From Desulfobacteraceae bacterium (GTDB lineage: Bacteria; Desulfobacterota; DSM-4660; Desulfatiglandales; Desulfatiglandaceae): DNA of 43,468 nucleotides. The notes under the pieces were generated by a model. The model did no database searches. It was given only the letters and a program-made list of their open reading frames with translations, and was not told the DNA's origin. Below, one piece after another: positions 17,160 through 29,067 of the stretch; position 1 is the stretch's first letter, and the number at the start of each line of letters is the position of its first letter. The stretch covers positions 1 through 43,468 of the forward strand of contig JAERTK010000040.1 of assembly GCA_016844935.1 (NCBI GenBank), in the 5' to 3' direction. The translations under genes were made by a program, and so were the position numbers.

Positions 17160-17262
17160 GCTCAGAACTTACTCTTGAAGAACGAGGATGAAGGGATTCT
17201 GGATCCCAAGGTTCGTTTCTGAAGTATTGAACATCAATTCACACCGGAAAGGAGATGGAACA

Positions 17263-18297
17263 ATGAGCGATAGAGGCGTCGGCACCACCATCACACAGCA
17301 TCTTTTGAACCAGCAACGGAAAAACCCTGAAGCCACGGGTGCCTTTACAACCCTTCTAAACGAACTGATCGTTGCGGCAAAGGTTATTTCGAGAGAAGTG
17401 AACAAAGCGGGGCTTGCGGATATTCTGGGCTCTACCGGAACAATCAACGTGCAGAATGAACAGGTGCAGAAGCTCGATATTTTTTCAAACCAGGTGGTTA
17501 TCGAACGGATGCAGCACATCGGACAGCTCTGCTGTATGGGGTCTGAAGAAAACGCGGATCTCATCGACATCCCCCCACGATATCCCAAAGGGAACTATAT
17601 CATCCTGTTTGACCCCCTTGACGGATCCAGCAATATCGATGTGAATGTGAGTATCGGGACCATCTTCGGCGTTTACAAAAAAAAGAGCGATGAAACGGAT
17701 ATCGAATGCCTCTTAAATGATGTGCTGCAGCCGGGGATCGAACAGGTGGCAGCCGGCTATTTCATATACGGCTCCAGCACCATGATGGTGTACACCACCG
17801 GAAACGGCACAGGTGTGCACGGCTTTACGCTGTATCCCAGCGTCGGCGAGTTTCTCCTCTCCCATGAGAATATTCAAATCCCACCGAAATCCACGACCTA
17901 CAGTGTCAATGAGGGGAATTACGCCCATTGGGATGAGAACACGAAGGCGCTGATTGATTATTTCAAATCCATCGACAGAGAAACAAACCGTCCCTACTCC
18001 GCCCGGTATGTGGGAAGCCTGGTGGCGGATTTTCATCGAAATCTGTTAAAGGGCGGCATCTTCATGTATCCCGCCGACCGGAAAGACCCCAAGAAACCAA
18101 CGGGGAAGCTGCGGTTGATGGTGGAAGCCAATCCCCTTGCCCTTGTGGCAAAAGAAGCCGGTGGATACGCCAGCGACGGCCATGGGCCGATCCTTGAAAT
18201 TGATCCGAAAGAGCTTCACCAGCGGGTACCGCTTTATATCGGAAACAAGGAAGACGTGGAGTTGGCTGAACGGTATATCGGCGGAGACGTTTCGTGA
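17263..18297 (+). CDS. fbp: fructose-1,6-bisphosphatase class I
   Basis: 344 residues from the ATG at 17263, chosen because AAGGAG precedes it by about eight bases; an upstream in-frame extension to 17188 lacks such support. The enzyme hydrolyses fructose 1,6-bisphosphate in gluconeogenesis. Active-site residues include the metal-binding motif DPLDGSSNID at 117-126, with YVGSLVADFHR and GKLRLMVEANPLA toward the C-terminus. Its neighbour at 19858 encodes a PFK-2/FBPase-2 enzyme, which would make and destroy fructose 2,6-bisphosphate, the classic inhibitor of this class of FBPase in eukaryotes. Its stop is 14 bases from the end of a convergent phosphatase gene. Confidence 0.95.
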   Translation: MSDRGVGTTITQHLLNQQRKNPEATGAFTTLLNELIVAAKVISREVNKAGLADILGSTGTINVQNEQVQKLDIFSNQVVIERMQHIGQLCCMGSEENADLIDIPPRYPKGNYIILFDPLDGSSNIDVNVSIGTIFGVYKKKSDETDIECLLNDVLQPGIEQVAAGYFIYGSSTMMVYTTGNGTGVHGFTLYPSVGEFLLSHENIQIPPKSTTYSVNEGNYAHWDENTKALIDYFKSIDRETNRPYSARYVGSLVADFHRNLLKGGIFMYPADRKDPKKPTGKLRLMVEANPLALVAKEAGGYASDGHGPILEIDPKELHQRVPLYIGNKEDVELAERYIGGDVS

Positions 18298-18311
18298 TTT
18301 GGAAAAAGGGT

Positions 18312-18971
18312 TTACACGCCTGCAAAATAAAACTTTTCAGCGGGCAACTCCAGACAGCAGAGCCGCTTGCCATATGCAGCGCCCGTATCAATACCGATTT
18401 TGTTCTTCATGACAAGCGGTTCCAGGAAGGGTGTATGGCCGAAAACAATCTTCTTTCCAAAATCAAAGGTCGATGAAATGAAGGGTTCCCGAATCCACAT
18501 CATATCGGCCTTTGTTTGCAGTGCCATGGCCACACCCGGCCTGAACCCCGCGTGAACCAGATAATAGTCTTCGATCTCAAGATAAGGTTTAAGGGCATTA
18601 TAAAAGACCATGTGATCATTAGATATTTCGTGTAATAGCCGGGGGCTTAAGAGGCCCCTGTCGCGTTTGTATGCTTTCAGGGTGGGGCCGCCCCCGTTGG
18701 CCAGATACAGATCCTTATTGTCACCGGCCAGGTAATCCAGCAGCATCCCCTCGTGATTTCCCAGCACACAGCTGATCCGGGAATAATTTCCGGTCAGCGA
18801 CAGAATATAATCCACAACACTTCTGGAATCCGGACCCCGGTCTATATAATCCCCAAGAAAGACCAGGGCGTCTTTATCAGGCCGCCAGGGGATTTTTGCC
18901 ATCAGGCTTTCCAGCATCCCCAACTGGCCATGGATGTCCCCGATTACAAATATTTTCTCCCCTCTCGTCAT
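18312..18971 (-). CDS. PPP-family metallophosphoesterase (serine/threonine-phosphatase-like)
   Basis: 219 residues with the full PPP metal-site set: GDIHG at 11-15, GDYIDRG at 40-46, GNHE at 71-74, VHAGF around 141-145, and a later GHTP. Bacterial members act as Ser/Thr or Tyr protein phosphatases or as diadenosine tetraphosphatases; the sequence alone does not separate these. It converges on fbp. It is soluble, with no signal peptide. Confidence 0.88.
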   Translation of the reverse strand: MTRGEKIFVIGDIHGQLGMLESLMAKIPWRPDKDALVFLGDYIDRGPDSRSVVDYILSLTGNYSRISCVLGNHEGMLLDYLAGDNKDLYLANGGGPTLKAYKRDRGLLSPRLLHEISNDHMVFYNALKPYLEIEDYYLVHAGFRPGVAMALQTKADMMWIREPFISSTFDFGKKIVFGHTPFLEPLVMKNKIGIDTGAAYGKRLCCLELPAEKFYFAGV

Positions 18972-19056
18972 TTAATAAAAACCATCCACGGGATCCCCGG
19001 AAAAGAAAATCCCCCTGATGGATGAGTGATTCGATCAGGAGGATTCCCTGTTCAAT

Positions 19057-19091
19057 AAAAAATGAATTAGGCGGGGGAAATTAATCCCGCC
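19057..19091 (-). terminator. putative terminator of the Bax-inhibitor gene
   Basis: On the minus strand, GGCGGG and CCCGCC (19086-19091 and 19070-19075) form a GC-rich hairpin overlapping the stop codon, followed by a T-rich stretch down to 19057. The T run begins several bases after the stem, so it is not ideal. Confidence 0.45.
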
Positions 19092-19785
19092 CCTGACCGA
19101 AAATTCGAAGCAGCATCAGGAACAGGTTGATGAAATCCAGATAGAGAGACAATGCCCCCAGGATCGCACCCTTCCTCACCACTGAGCCATCCGCGTCCAC
19201 AGGTTGCGTCATGGCCATATTTTTCAGTTTCTGCGTGTCATAGGCGGTAAGCCCCACGAAAACAATCACCCCGATATAGCTGATAACCATGCTCATGCCG
19301 GGACTTCTGAAAAACATGTTGACCAGGGACGCAATGATGATGCCAATCAGGCCCATCATCAGAAATCCGCCCATGGACGTCAGATCCCTTTTGGTGATCC
19401 AACCATAAATACTGCACGCCACAAAAGTTCCTGCGCAGACAAAAAAGGTGCTGACGATAGAGGTCTGGGTATAGGCGAGAAAGATAAAAGAGAGGGTGAC
19501 ACCATTCAGCGCAGAATAAAGGACAAACAGGAATGTGGCCGTCCCGGCGCTCATTTTGTGGACCATGCCGGAAATAGCAAAGACAAGGCCCAGCTCCGCC
19601 ACAATCAACAGAATGAAAATCATTGAATTCCCGAAGATGAGCCGGGTGAGCGCCTCGTTTCCGGAAACATACAGCGCCACCACTGCCGTGAGAGCAAGCC
19701 CGATGCCCATCCAGTTGTACACACTCCTGACAAAATCATTTACCTGGGCTTGGACCCCGGGCCTCGAGACAGATGTTTGTGCCAT
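19081..19785 (-). CDS. Bax inhibitor-1/YccA family membrane protein
   Basis: 234 residues with seven hydrophobic segments, matching the BI-1 family (YbhL/YccA-like). Signature stretches include VYNWMGIGLALTA near the N-terminus and GLTAYDTQKLK near 180. Bacterial members are inner-membrane proteins thought to act as calcium leak channels or modulators of membrane proteolysis. A strong AGAGGAGG lies before the ATG. It is separated from the downstream phosphatase by a hairpin, so it is probably monocistronic. Confidence 0.92.
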   Translation of the reverse strand: MAQTSVSRPGVQAQVNDFVRSVYNWMGIGLALTAVVALYVSGNEALTRLIFGNSMIFILLIVAELGLVFAISGMVHKMSAGTATFLFVLYSALNGVTLSFIFLAYTQTSIVSTFFVCAGTFVACSIYGWITKRDLTSMGGFLMMGLIGIIIASLVNMFFRSPGMSMVISYIGVIVFVGLTAYDTQKLKNMAMTQPVDADGSVVRKGAILGALSLYLDFINLFLMLLRIFGQGRD

Positions 19786-19857
19786 TCTTTTACCTCCTCT
19801 GATGAAATACTATAACCGCGAATTTAGAGTTGATTACATAATCTTGTTTTATTATAG

Positions 19858-21132
19858 ATGTTCTTTTTGAAAGATCAAGGGCAAATGCCGTATCAGCCCG
19901 GGAGTCCACGAACCATGCATAACAGAAAACTCTACATCGTCATGGTGGGTCTTCCCGCCAGGGGAAAGTCGACCATCGCCAACAAATTGAAAGAAAACTT
20001 GACCAAATACGGCGTCAAAACCGGCATTTTTAACAATGGCGACCTCAGGCGGAGACTCACCGGCACGGAGAGCTCAAGATCCGATTTCTACAACCCTGAA
20101 AACAGGCAAGGGGCTGAACTGCGGGAAAAAATCGCCGTGACCAACATGGGACGAGCCGCGGATTACCTGGGAAGAACGGGATATGTGGCCATCCTGGACG
20201 CCACCAATGTAAGTCTGAAACGTCGGGAAAAAATCGCCGGATGCATAACAGACCACCCGATTCTTTTTATTGAGTGCATCAACGGGGATGAAAAAATCCT
20301 CAGGGCCGGAATTCAGAGGAAAGTGGCTTTGCCGGAATTCAGCCATCTGACAAAAGGTGAAGCCGTTAATAGCTTTCGTCAAAGGATTGAATATTACCAA
20401 GCCCTGTACGCACCCTTGGCATCTGAACGTAATTACGTCAAACTGGATTCCCTGAACAACAAGATCCTGGCGGAAGAGATTACCGATAAAATTCCTTACT
20501 GGGACCGTATCCGGGATTTCCTGGTCACAGACACCGTCAAAAACCTCTTCCTGCTCCGTCACGGGGAGACCCACTTCAACCTGGAAAACCGCATCGGCGG
20601 CGATTCGCCTCTTACGGAAAACGGCGTGGCCCAGGCTCAGGGTCTCGCATCGCATTTCCAAAGAAAAAAAATACCGGTCATTTTTACCAGTGAAAAAAAG
20701 AGGACCATACAGACCGCCGTCCCCATCAAAGCGCTGCAGAAGAAATGCGCCATCATTCCACTGAAAGACTTTGATGAAATCGACAGCGGCATCTGTGAGT
20801 GCATGACCTATGAAGAAATCCGGAGCCAGATGCCACAAGTCTCACTGGCGAGAAAAAAGGATAAATACAACTATATTTATCCCGATGGTGAGGGATACGC
20901 TTCCATGAAATACCGCGTGGACATGGGAATCAAGAAGGCCCTCTATCTGAGCCGGGATTCACAGAGCATTATTATCGTGGGCCACAGAGCCGTAAACCGC
21001 ATGATCCTTTCTCACTTCCTTTATCGAAGGGAAGAGGACGTCCCCTACATTTACGTGCCCCAGGACCGCTTCTACCATATTGTGGCAACCCAGGACAAAA
21101 AGCTCCTTCAACTGAAACCCTACACCCTATGA
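19858..21132 (+). CDS. 6-phosphofructo-2-kinase/fructose-2,6-bisphosphatase-type bifunctional enzyme
   Basis: Numbered from this ATG (424 residues). The kinase half has Walker A GLPARGKST at 31-39, as in PFKFB enzymes, then FNNGDLRRRL, DATN at 114-117 and RRIEYY-like RQRIEYYQALY. The phosphatase half has RHGETHFNLENRIGGDSPL from 234, TSEKKRTIQTA at 278-288, EIDSGICECMTYEEI at 307-321, DKYNYIYPDGEGY near 335-347 and catalytic H376 (VGHRAV). These match eukaryotic PFK-2/FBPase-2 line for line, including the IGGD and CxxMTYEEI stretches absent from ordinary phosphoglycerate mutases. Start is uncertain: ATGs at 19885 and 19915 are also in frame, and the last has GGGAG ten bases upstream. Its end overlaps the convergent DUF3108-like gene by six bases. 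Confidence 0.88.
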   Translation: MFFLKDQGQMPYQPGSPRTMHNRKLYIVMVGLPARGKSTIANKLKENLTKYGVKTGIFNNGDLRRRLTGTESSRSDFYNPENRQGAELREKIAVTNMGRAADYLGRTGYVAILDATNVSLKRREKIAGCITDHPILFIECINGDEKILRAGIQRKVALPEFSHLTKGEAVNSFRQRIEYYQALYAPLASERNYVKLDSLNNKILAEEITDKIPYWDRIRDFLVTDTVKNLFLLRHGETHFNLENRIGGDSPLTENGVAQAQGLASHFQRKKIPVIFTSEKKRTIQTAVPIKALQKKCAIIPLKDFDEIDSGICECMTYEEIRSQMPQVSLARKKDKYNYIYPDGEGYASMKYRVDMGIKKALYLSRDSQSIIIVGHRAVNRMILSHFLYRREEDVPYIYVPQDRFYHIVATQDKKLLQLKPYTL

Positions 21133-21930
21133 ACCGCCCTTTTGAATCAACACTTTCGGGGTTTTGGTCCGTTTGTCATAAAAAAGGAATGCTGTCACGT
21201 GCATTCGTTCGATAGACGCCACCATGCCCACATCTCTTGCATAAAACGTATACCCTCCATCCACCACATGGGCAGGTCCCACTTTTCCCTTGTATGAAGA
21301 CTTGATCAGCACCGCCTCGTATTTTCCTGCCGGGACCGTGATTTCGTAGACCCCCACATAGGTATAGATCACCTTGAGACGCCCGCTGTATTTCAAATAA
21401 GTGGGATCATGGAGATCGTAGATCTTTATTTCCGTTTCAACCTGTGTTTTATCTCCAGGCTTCATGCCGTCAAACATGATCGAAAGCATGGGAGTGTAGT
21501 GGACGATGGCGTCTTGTTTCAAGTAGATTTCCGAGACCAGATTGATGGTGCCGTCGCCTTTGACTGAAAAAAACTCCGTGCAATCCCCGACCACAGACCG
21601 ATCCCATAAACTTTGTTCGTCTTTTCGGTCGGTCTTGGAAATGGATATCACCTGGCGTTTTCCTTCCCGTTCTCCGGCGGTAATTTGGTAGGTCCATTTC
21701 CCTTTTCGCAAGGGCATCAGTCTTGCCGTGTCCTTAATGGGCCACGCGGGCAGGGCCTTTCCCACAACCCCTTCTCCCAAAATAGCCAGGGCATCCCGAT
21801 CGCTTTTTTCCAGTTCCACCATCGCGCCGGCAGATGTGTCTTCACAAATAGCCGGGGATGAAAACCCCATCAGAATTATGGCCATCAACAATGCCGGCAA
21901 AACGATTTTGTTACGCCATGAAACTTTCAT
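21127..21930 (-). CDS. exported DUF3108-like protein
   Basis: 267 residues with an N-terminal signal peptide (basic start, hydrophobic 9-26, likely cut near residue 29). The mature part is beta-rich, with GKWTYQI near 77, YVGVYEITVPAGKYEAVLIK near 190-209 and YTFYARDVGMVASIE near 225-239. This is the pattern of DUF3108-type periplasmic proteins related to TapB/LolA-like folds. Function unknown. AAGGAGG precedes the start, and the gene follows pyrD by 24 bases, so it is probably the last gene of that operon. Confidence 0.6.
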   Translation of the reverse strand: MKVSWRNKIVLPALLMAIILMGFSSPAICEDTSAGAMVELEKSDRDALAILGEGVVGKALPAWPIKDTARLMPLRKGKWTYQITAGEREGKRQVISISKTDRKDEQSLWDRSVVGDCTEFFSVKGDGTINLVSEIYLKQDAIVHYTPMLSIMFDGMKPGDKTQVETEIKIYDLHDPTYLKYSGRLKVIYTYVGVYEITVPAGKYEAVLIKSSYKGKVGPAHVVDGGYTFYARDVGMVASIERMHVTAFLFYDKRTKTPKVLIQKGGS

Positions 21931-21954
21931 TGTGGTACCTCCTTGACTTTGGCA

Positions 21955-22890
21955 TCATGATTTCAGGGACCCGATAATTTCCTTAACGGAGTTAATGTCG
22001 CGGTCTCTCAAGAACTGTTCAATACCTTCCAGAATATGGAGAGACGATCTGGGATTTGAAAAACTGGCGGTTCCCACCTGGACCGCTTGAGCGCCCGCTA
22101 TGAGAAATTCCAGGGCATCGCGTGCTTCCAGGATCCCCCCCATACCGATAACGGGGATATTGACCGCTTTCACCACCTGGTGCACCAGATGAAGGGCGAC
22201 CGGTCGAATGGCCGGGCCCGACAGCCCCCCTGACCCGTTGGCCAGTTTTGGGGTACGTCTTTCAATGTCAATGGACATGCCGGTGAGGGTATTGATCAGG
22301 GAAAGGGCGTGAGCACCGGCCTGTTCCACAGCCCCGGCGATGGCGCGGATATCCGTGACATTGGGGGAAAGTTTCACGATAACGGGTTTGTCCGTCTCCT
22401 GCAGGACCCGTTCCGTCACCCTTGCAGCCACCACCGGATCCGTACCGAAAGCCATTCCCCCCTTTTCCACATTGGGGCAACTGATGTTGACCTCAAGGGC
22501 TCCTATGCCCGAAACCCCTTTGAGACCGGCTGCCACGGCACTGTATTCATCAAGGGTGTGGCCATAGATGTTTACGATGACACAGGTGTTCAGTTTTTGC
22601 AGCCAGGGCATTTTTTCCGATAAGAAAGTTTCCAAACCCACATTGGCAAGGCCGATGGCATTGAGCATGCCGCAGGGGGTTTCCACAATGCGGGGCGGTG
22701 GGTTTCCCGCCATGGGTTTCAGTGAGATCCCTTTGACCACGATGCCCCCCAGAAGGTTGGGGTCCATGAGGGAGGCAAATTCCTTCCCGTAGCCAAAGGT
22801 TCCGGATGCCGTCAGGACCGGGTTCTTGAAACGAAGGGGGCCCAATTGAACCGAAAGATCAGGTTGAACCGAAAGATCAGGTTTGTTCAT
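21955..22890 (-). CDS. pyrD: dihydroorotate dehydrogenase class 1B, catalytic subunit
   Basis: About 311 residues from the ATG at 22890 (GGGAGGTG upstream). It oxidises dihydroorotate to orotate in pyrimidine synthesis with FMN, passing electrons to PyrK and NAD. Motifs: LTASGTFGYG near the start, the active-site Cys in EVNISCPNV near 140, IVKLSPNVTDI, and GMGGI plus GTASF near the C-terminus. The first residues contain a tandem PDLSVQ duplication caused by two copies of an 18-bp unit at about 22849-22884. It is coupled to pyrK, whose stop is only two bases upstream of this ATG. Confidence 0.95.
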   Translation of the reverse strand: MNKPDLSVQPDLSVQLGPLRFKNPVLTASGTFGYGKEFASLMDPNLLGGIVVKGISLKPMAGNPPPRIVETPCGMLNAIGLANVGLETFLSEKMPWLQKLNTCVIVNIYGHTLDEYSAVAAGLKGVSGIGALEVNISCPNVEKGGMAFGTDPVVAARVTERVLQETDKPVIVKLSPNVTDIRAIAGAVEQAGAHALSLINTLTGMSIDIERRTPKLANGSGGLSGPAIRPVALHLVHQVVKAVNIPVIGMGGILEARDALEFLIAGAQAVQVGTASFSNPRSSLHILEGIEQFLRDRDINSVKEIIGSLKS

Positions 22891-22892
22891 GG

Positions 22893-23675
22893 TCAAATCA
22901 CCTCCCAGTCCAGGGTTTTGGCATCAAACACCGGCCCGTCCTGGCACACATGGGCATAGGGTTTGTTTGAACCAATGGCGTTTTTTACGGCGCACCCCTG
23001 GCAGGCCCCCACGCCGCAGGCCATGTTGGATTCCAGGGAAACCTGGCACGGAATGTTTTGACCGAGCGCGATTTTGGCCACGGCTTTCAGCATGGGCAGG
23101 GGACCGCAGGTGAAAATGACGGAAGGTTTTTCTTTGACGGAAAGGACCGCTTCCAGCAGGCCCGTCACCCGTCCGTGATGCCCCTCTGAACCGTCCTCGG
23201 TTGCAATGGCGGGGGAAAGGCCCACGATGCCCAGTTGGTCAAAGGGAACCACTTCGGATGAAATACCGTAACCGGCCAGGAATTGCTGATCTTTACGGGC
23301 CAGGTTCAGGGAGAGGAATATGAGTGGGGCGATGCCCATACCCCCCGCCACCAACACAGGCTGAACAGCCTCTCCGGGAGTCTCAAACCCCCTTCCAAGG
23401 GGCCCCAGAACCGACAAATAATCCCCCGGTTTCCTTTCGCTCAGGATAGCGGTTCCCCGGCCCACTACCCGGTAAAGGAGCAGCAGCACGTCCCCGTTAA
23501 CGCCTAAAATGGAAAACGGCCGTCTTAACAGGGGATCCATCCCCTGCCGGACCTGCATCATCACAAACTGGCCCGGTCTGGACGTATCCGCCATGGTGAT
23601 GGAACGAAACCCCATAAAAAAGGTATTCTTGGCGACCCGTTTATTGAAAACAACTTCCGTGGATTCTTCAAACAT
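22893..23675 (-). CDS. pyrK: dihydroorotate dehydrogenase electron-transfer subunit
   Basis: PyrK carries FAD and a [2Fe-2S] cluster and passes electrons from PyrD to NAD+. Visible motifs are RRPFSIL (FAD-binding), VAGGMGIAPL (NAD-binding), FTCGPLPML, and the cluster cysteines in CGVGACQGC plus the later HVCQDGPVF. The start at 23675 (MFEESTE) has AAGGA upstream at about 11 bases; an in-frame ATG lies at 23699. Directly followed by pyrD. Confidence 0.93.
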   Translation of the reverse strand: MFEESTEVVFNKRVAKNTFFMGFRSITMADTSRPGQFVMMQVRQGMDPLLRRPFSILGVNGDVLLLLYRVVGRGTAILSERKPGDYLSVLGPLGRGFETPGEAVQPVLVAGGMGIAPLIFLSLNLARKDQQFLAGYGISSEVVPFDQLGIVGLSPAIATEDGSEGHHGRVTGLLEAVLSVKEKPSVIFTCGPLPMLKAVAKIALGQNIPCQVSLESNMACGVGACQGCAVKNAIGSNKPYAHVCQDGPVFDAKTLDWEVI

Positions 23676-23805
23676 GCTTCTATTTTCCTTAGGAGGCACA
23701 GCGGTCTCTTAAAAACTTCGCGAAGGGCCATTGTCACACCGACAGCCATATGGGCCTGGCAGCTTTTCTGTAAGGGAAGATTTGGATGTGTTTTTAAAAA
23801 AGCGT

Positions 23806-24900
<1,095 letters not shown>

Positions 24901-24953
24901 TTAGCTGCCAGCCGCAAGCCATTAGCTGTTTGCTTTAGGAATTCAGTTTTGAA

Positions 24954-26285
<1,332 letters not shown>

Positions 26286-27768
26286 AGATCAACAATCATA
26301 ACAGTATTGCTATCATGGATTCTCTTTTGCCTCTGCGGATGCCAGAAACCGCTCCCCGAACTGGAACCGGACCGTTTTGCATCTTCCGCCCCCGGAAAAT
26401 ATTACAAAGACGAAACAAAGCCCAAACAAACCCCTCCCCTTCCCCTGGAGAAAAATACGACCCTTAAGGTTGAAAACCTGAACCCGCCGGCCAGAAAGAT
26501 GACACTGGCCGATCTTGTGGATGTGGCCCTTCAGATCAACCCTTCCACCCAGTCTTACTGGGAGCAGGCCCGGGCGGCGGCGGCGGATTGGGCCGTATCC
26601 CGTGGGGATTATTATCCCAGCATCAGCGGTGATGCGAGCGCAATGGGTCTGGGCGGCGATTCATCCAGCGGTTATTACGGCAATGTGGGGTTGGGCCTGA
26701 GTTATCTGCTGCTGGACTTCGGCGGCCGGGCCGCCACGGCGGAAAGCGCCCGACAGGCACTCATAGCGGCCAACTGGAATCATAACCAGAGCATTCAGGA
26801 TATCCTTCGCAATGTACCCCAGGCCTACTACACCTATCTGGGCAATCGAGCACAGGTTCGGGCATCTGAAAGCGATCTCGAAGAAGCCCTCACCAGCCTC
26901 AAATCCACGGAACAGAGAAAAAAAGCCGGTGTCAGCACCATTGCGGACGTACTCCAGGCCCGGTCCAAGGTTGACCAGGTACGGTTGGATCTGGTTTCCA
27001 ACAGGGGCGCCGTAAAAATTTCCCGCGGGAATCTGGCCACCGCGGTGGGTTGGCCGGCCAACGCCGATTTTGATGTTGCGGAGGGACCCGAAACCCTTCC
27101 CTTGAACGCCATTGCCGAAAATACCCAGACCCTCATCAGCCTGGCCTTGAGAGACCGCTCTGACCTGGCATCCGCCCGGGCCGCCGTTAAAAAGAGCCAG
27201 GCAGAGCTTAAGAAAGCCGAGTCAGATCTCTGGCCCAAGCTCACGGCCACCGGAAATGTGGGATGGTCCGGTATCAGCGTCTCGAATCTTTTTGAGGACG
27301 GTGGCAGCGTCAACGATTCCGGCATGAGCTACTATGGGGGATTGTCACTTCAGATCCCCATTTTTGAAGGATTTTCCCTGCGCAACAATATAAGAGCAGC
27401 AGAAGCCAGGTTGAAAGCCAGCCGCGCCGATCTCAGGAAAAAGGAAGAATCGGTGATTTCGGATGTGTGGTCTGCCTTCTACAACATGCAGACCGCAGCC
27501 CAGCAGGTGGACTCCAGTGAAACCCTGCTCATCAGCTCCAAGGAATCTTTTCGGGTTTCCCTGGCCCGCTATCGTGCCGGCGTCGCAGAAATTGTGGAGC
27601 TGCTCAATGCGCAAAGTACGCTCACCTCGGCCAGAACCCAGCGGGTTCAGGCCCAGACGGATCTTTTCATCTCTTATGCTGAACTCCTGCATGCCATCGG
27701 CGCCGAACTTCCAGCTGAGGGTTTAAATAAAATGTCCATATCAAAAACCAACAGGGAGGTTTCCGCCA

Positions 27769-29043
27769 ATGGCCGTTAATCCCCGGATCGGAAAAACAAC
27801 GTCAATTATTTTCCTGGCAATGTTTACCTTTTTTACGGCGTTTGCTCTCTGGGGCTGTAAGAAGGAGAAAAAACAGGCTGCAGCACCACCGCCCCCCACC
27901 GTAACGGTTGAAAAAGTGACCCTTGAGACGGTACCGGTTCATCTCAAATACGTTGCCACCACTGAATCCATCAAAACCGTGGACCTCCGGGCCAGGGTGG
28001 AGGGGTTTCTCGAAGAACGACGGTTTGTGGAGGGGGCCGATGTCAATAAAGGCGATATTGTTTATGTCATTGAAAAGGCGCCCTATGAAGCGGAACTGGA
28101 AATGAGCCTCGCCCAGCTGGCCCAGGACAAAGCGGCTTTCTCCTTCGCCAGAGACCAGGTGAAGCGCTATAAACCCCTTGCGGAACAGGATTTCGTAACC
28201 CAGGAATCCCTTGAGGATTATGAAACCAAGGCCCGGGAGGCGGCGGCCGCCGTCAAAGCCGATCTGGCCAAAATCAAGCAGAACCGGCTGAACTTAGGTT
28301 ACTGCACCATGTACTCCCCCTTGAACGGCCGCATCGGGCGGACCCTGGTCAATGTGGGTAACCTGGTGGGCGCCGGGCAGGACACCAAGCTGGCCACCAT
28401 TGTCCAACTGGACCCCCTGTATGTTTATTTCAGCCCCAGCGAGAAAGACCTGCGCCTGATTTTAAAGTACCGCCAGCAAAAGGATATCCCCGTGGATATC
28501 ATTCTGAGCGACGGCACCACCCACCCCCACCCGGGAAAGGTGGATTTCATTGACAACACGGCCGACCCCATGGCCAATACCATCAACATGCGGGCTGTCA
28601 TCCCCAATCCTGACAAGACGCTTCTGCCGGGCATTTATGTCCAGGCCAGGCTCTTTTTGTGTGACGTGCCGGACACCCCGCTCATTAGCGAGAAGGCCAT
28701 TAGCGAGGACCAGACCGGCATGTATGTCTATGTGGTGGGAGACGGCAACAAAGTGGAAAAACGGCCGGTCAAGGTGGGATTTTTGTATAAACACCAGAAG
28801 ATCATCTGGAAAGGCCTGAAGGCGGGGGAACGGGTCATCACCGACGGCCTTCAAATGATCCGGCCGGGCATGGTGGTCCAGACCGGGGGGGCAAAAGGGG
28901 AAAATGGTGAAAAAACCGGGGTTTCCAAGGCCCCGACCGGCGGTAAACATGCGACCGCCAAATCCGAGGGCAGTAAATCGAAAGCAAAAGGTCATCCGGG
29001 AGCAAGCAAAGAAACCACTGAACCGTCAACTGCCGGGAAATAA
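27769..29043 (+). CDS. RND efflux periplasmic adaptor lipoprotein
   Basis: 424 residues of the AcrA/MexA type. Lipobox ALWGC with C30. Lipoyl and hairpin domains lie around 55-210 (LRARVEGFLEERRFVEG, with long helices after 100) and a barrel domain around 220-360 (PLYVYFSPSEKDL). The last 60 residues are a low-complexity Gly/Lys/Ser tail (for example ATAKSEGSKSKAKG), longer than usual. It links the inner-membrane pump to the TolC-like channel. Confidence 0.92.
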   Translation: MAVNPRIGKTTSIIFLAMFTFFTAFALWGCKKEKKQAAAPPPPTVTVEKVTLETVPVHLKYVATTESIKTVDLRARVEGFLEERRFVEGADVNKGDIVYVIEKAPYEAELEMSLAQLAQDKAAFSFARDQVKRYKPLAEQDFVTQESLEDYETKAREAAAAVKADLAKIKQNRLNLGYCTMYSPLNGRIGRTLVNVGNLVGAGQDTKLATIVQLDPLYVYFSPSEKDLRLILKYRQQKDIPVDIILSDGTTHPHPGKVDFIDNTADPMANTINMRAVIPNPDKTLLPGIYVQARLFLCDVPDTPLISEKAISEDQTGMYVYVVGDGNKVEKRPVKVGFLYKHQKIIWKGLKAGERVITDGLQMIRPGMVVQTGGAKGENGEKTGVSKAPTGGKHATAKSEGSKSKAKGHPGASKETTEPSTAGK

Positions 29044-29067
29044 ACAAGGCCCCGTTGAGGAAACCCC

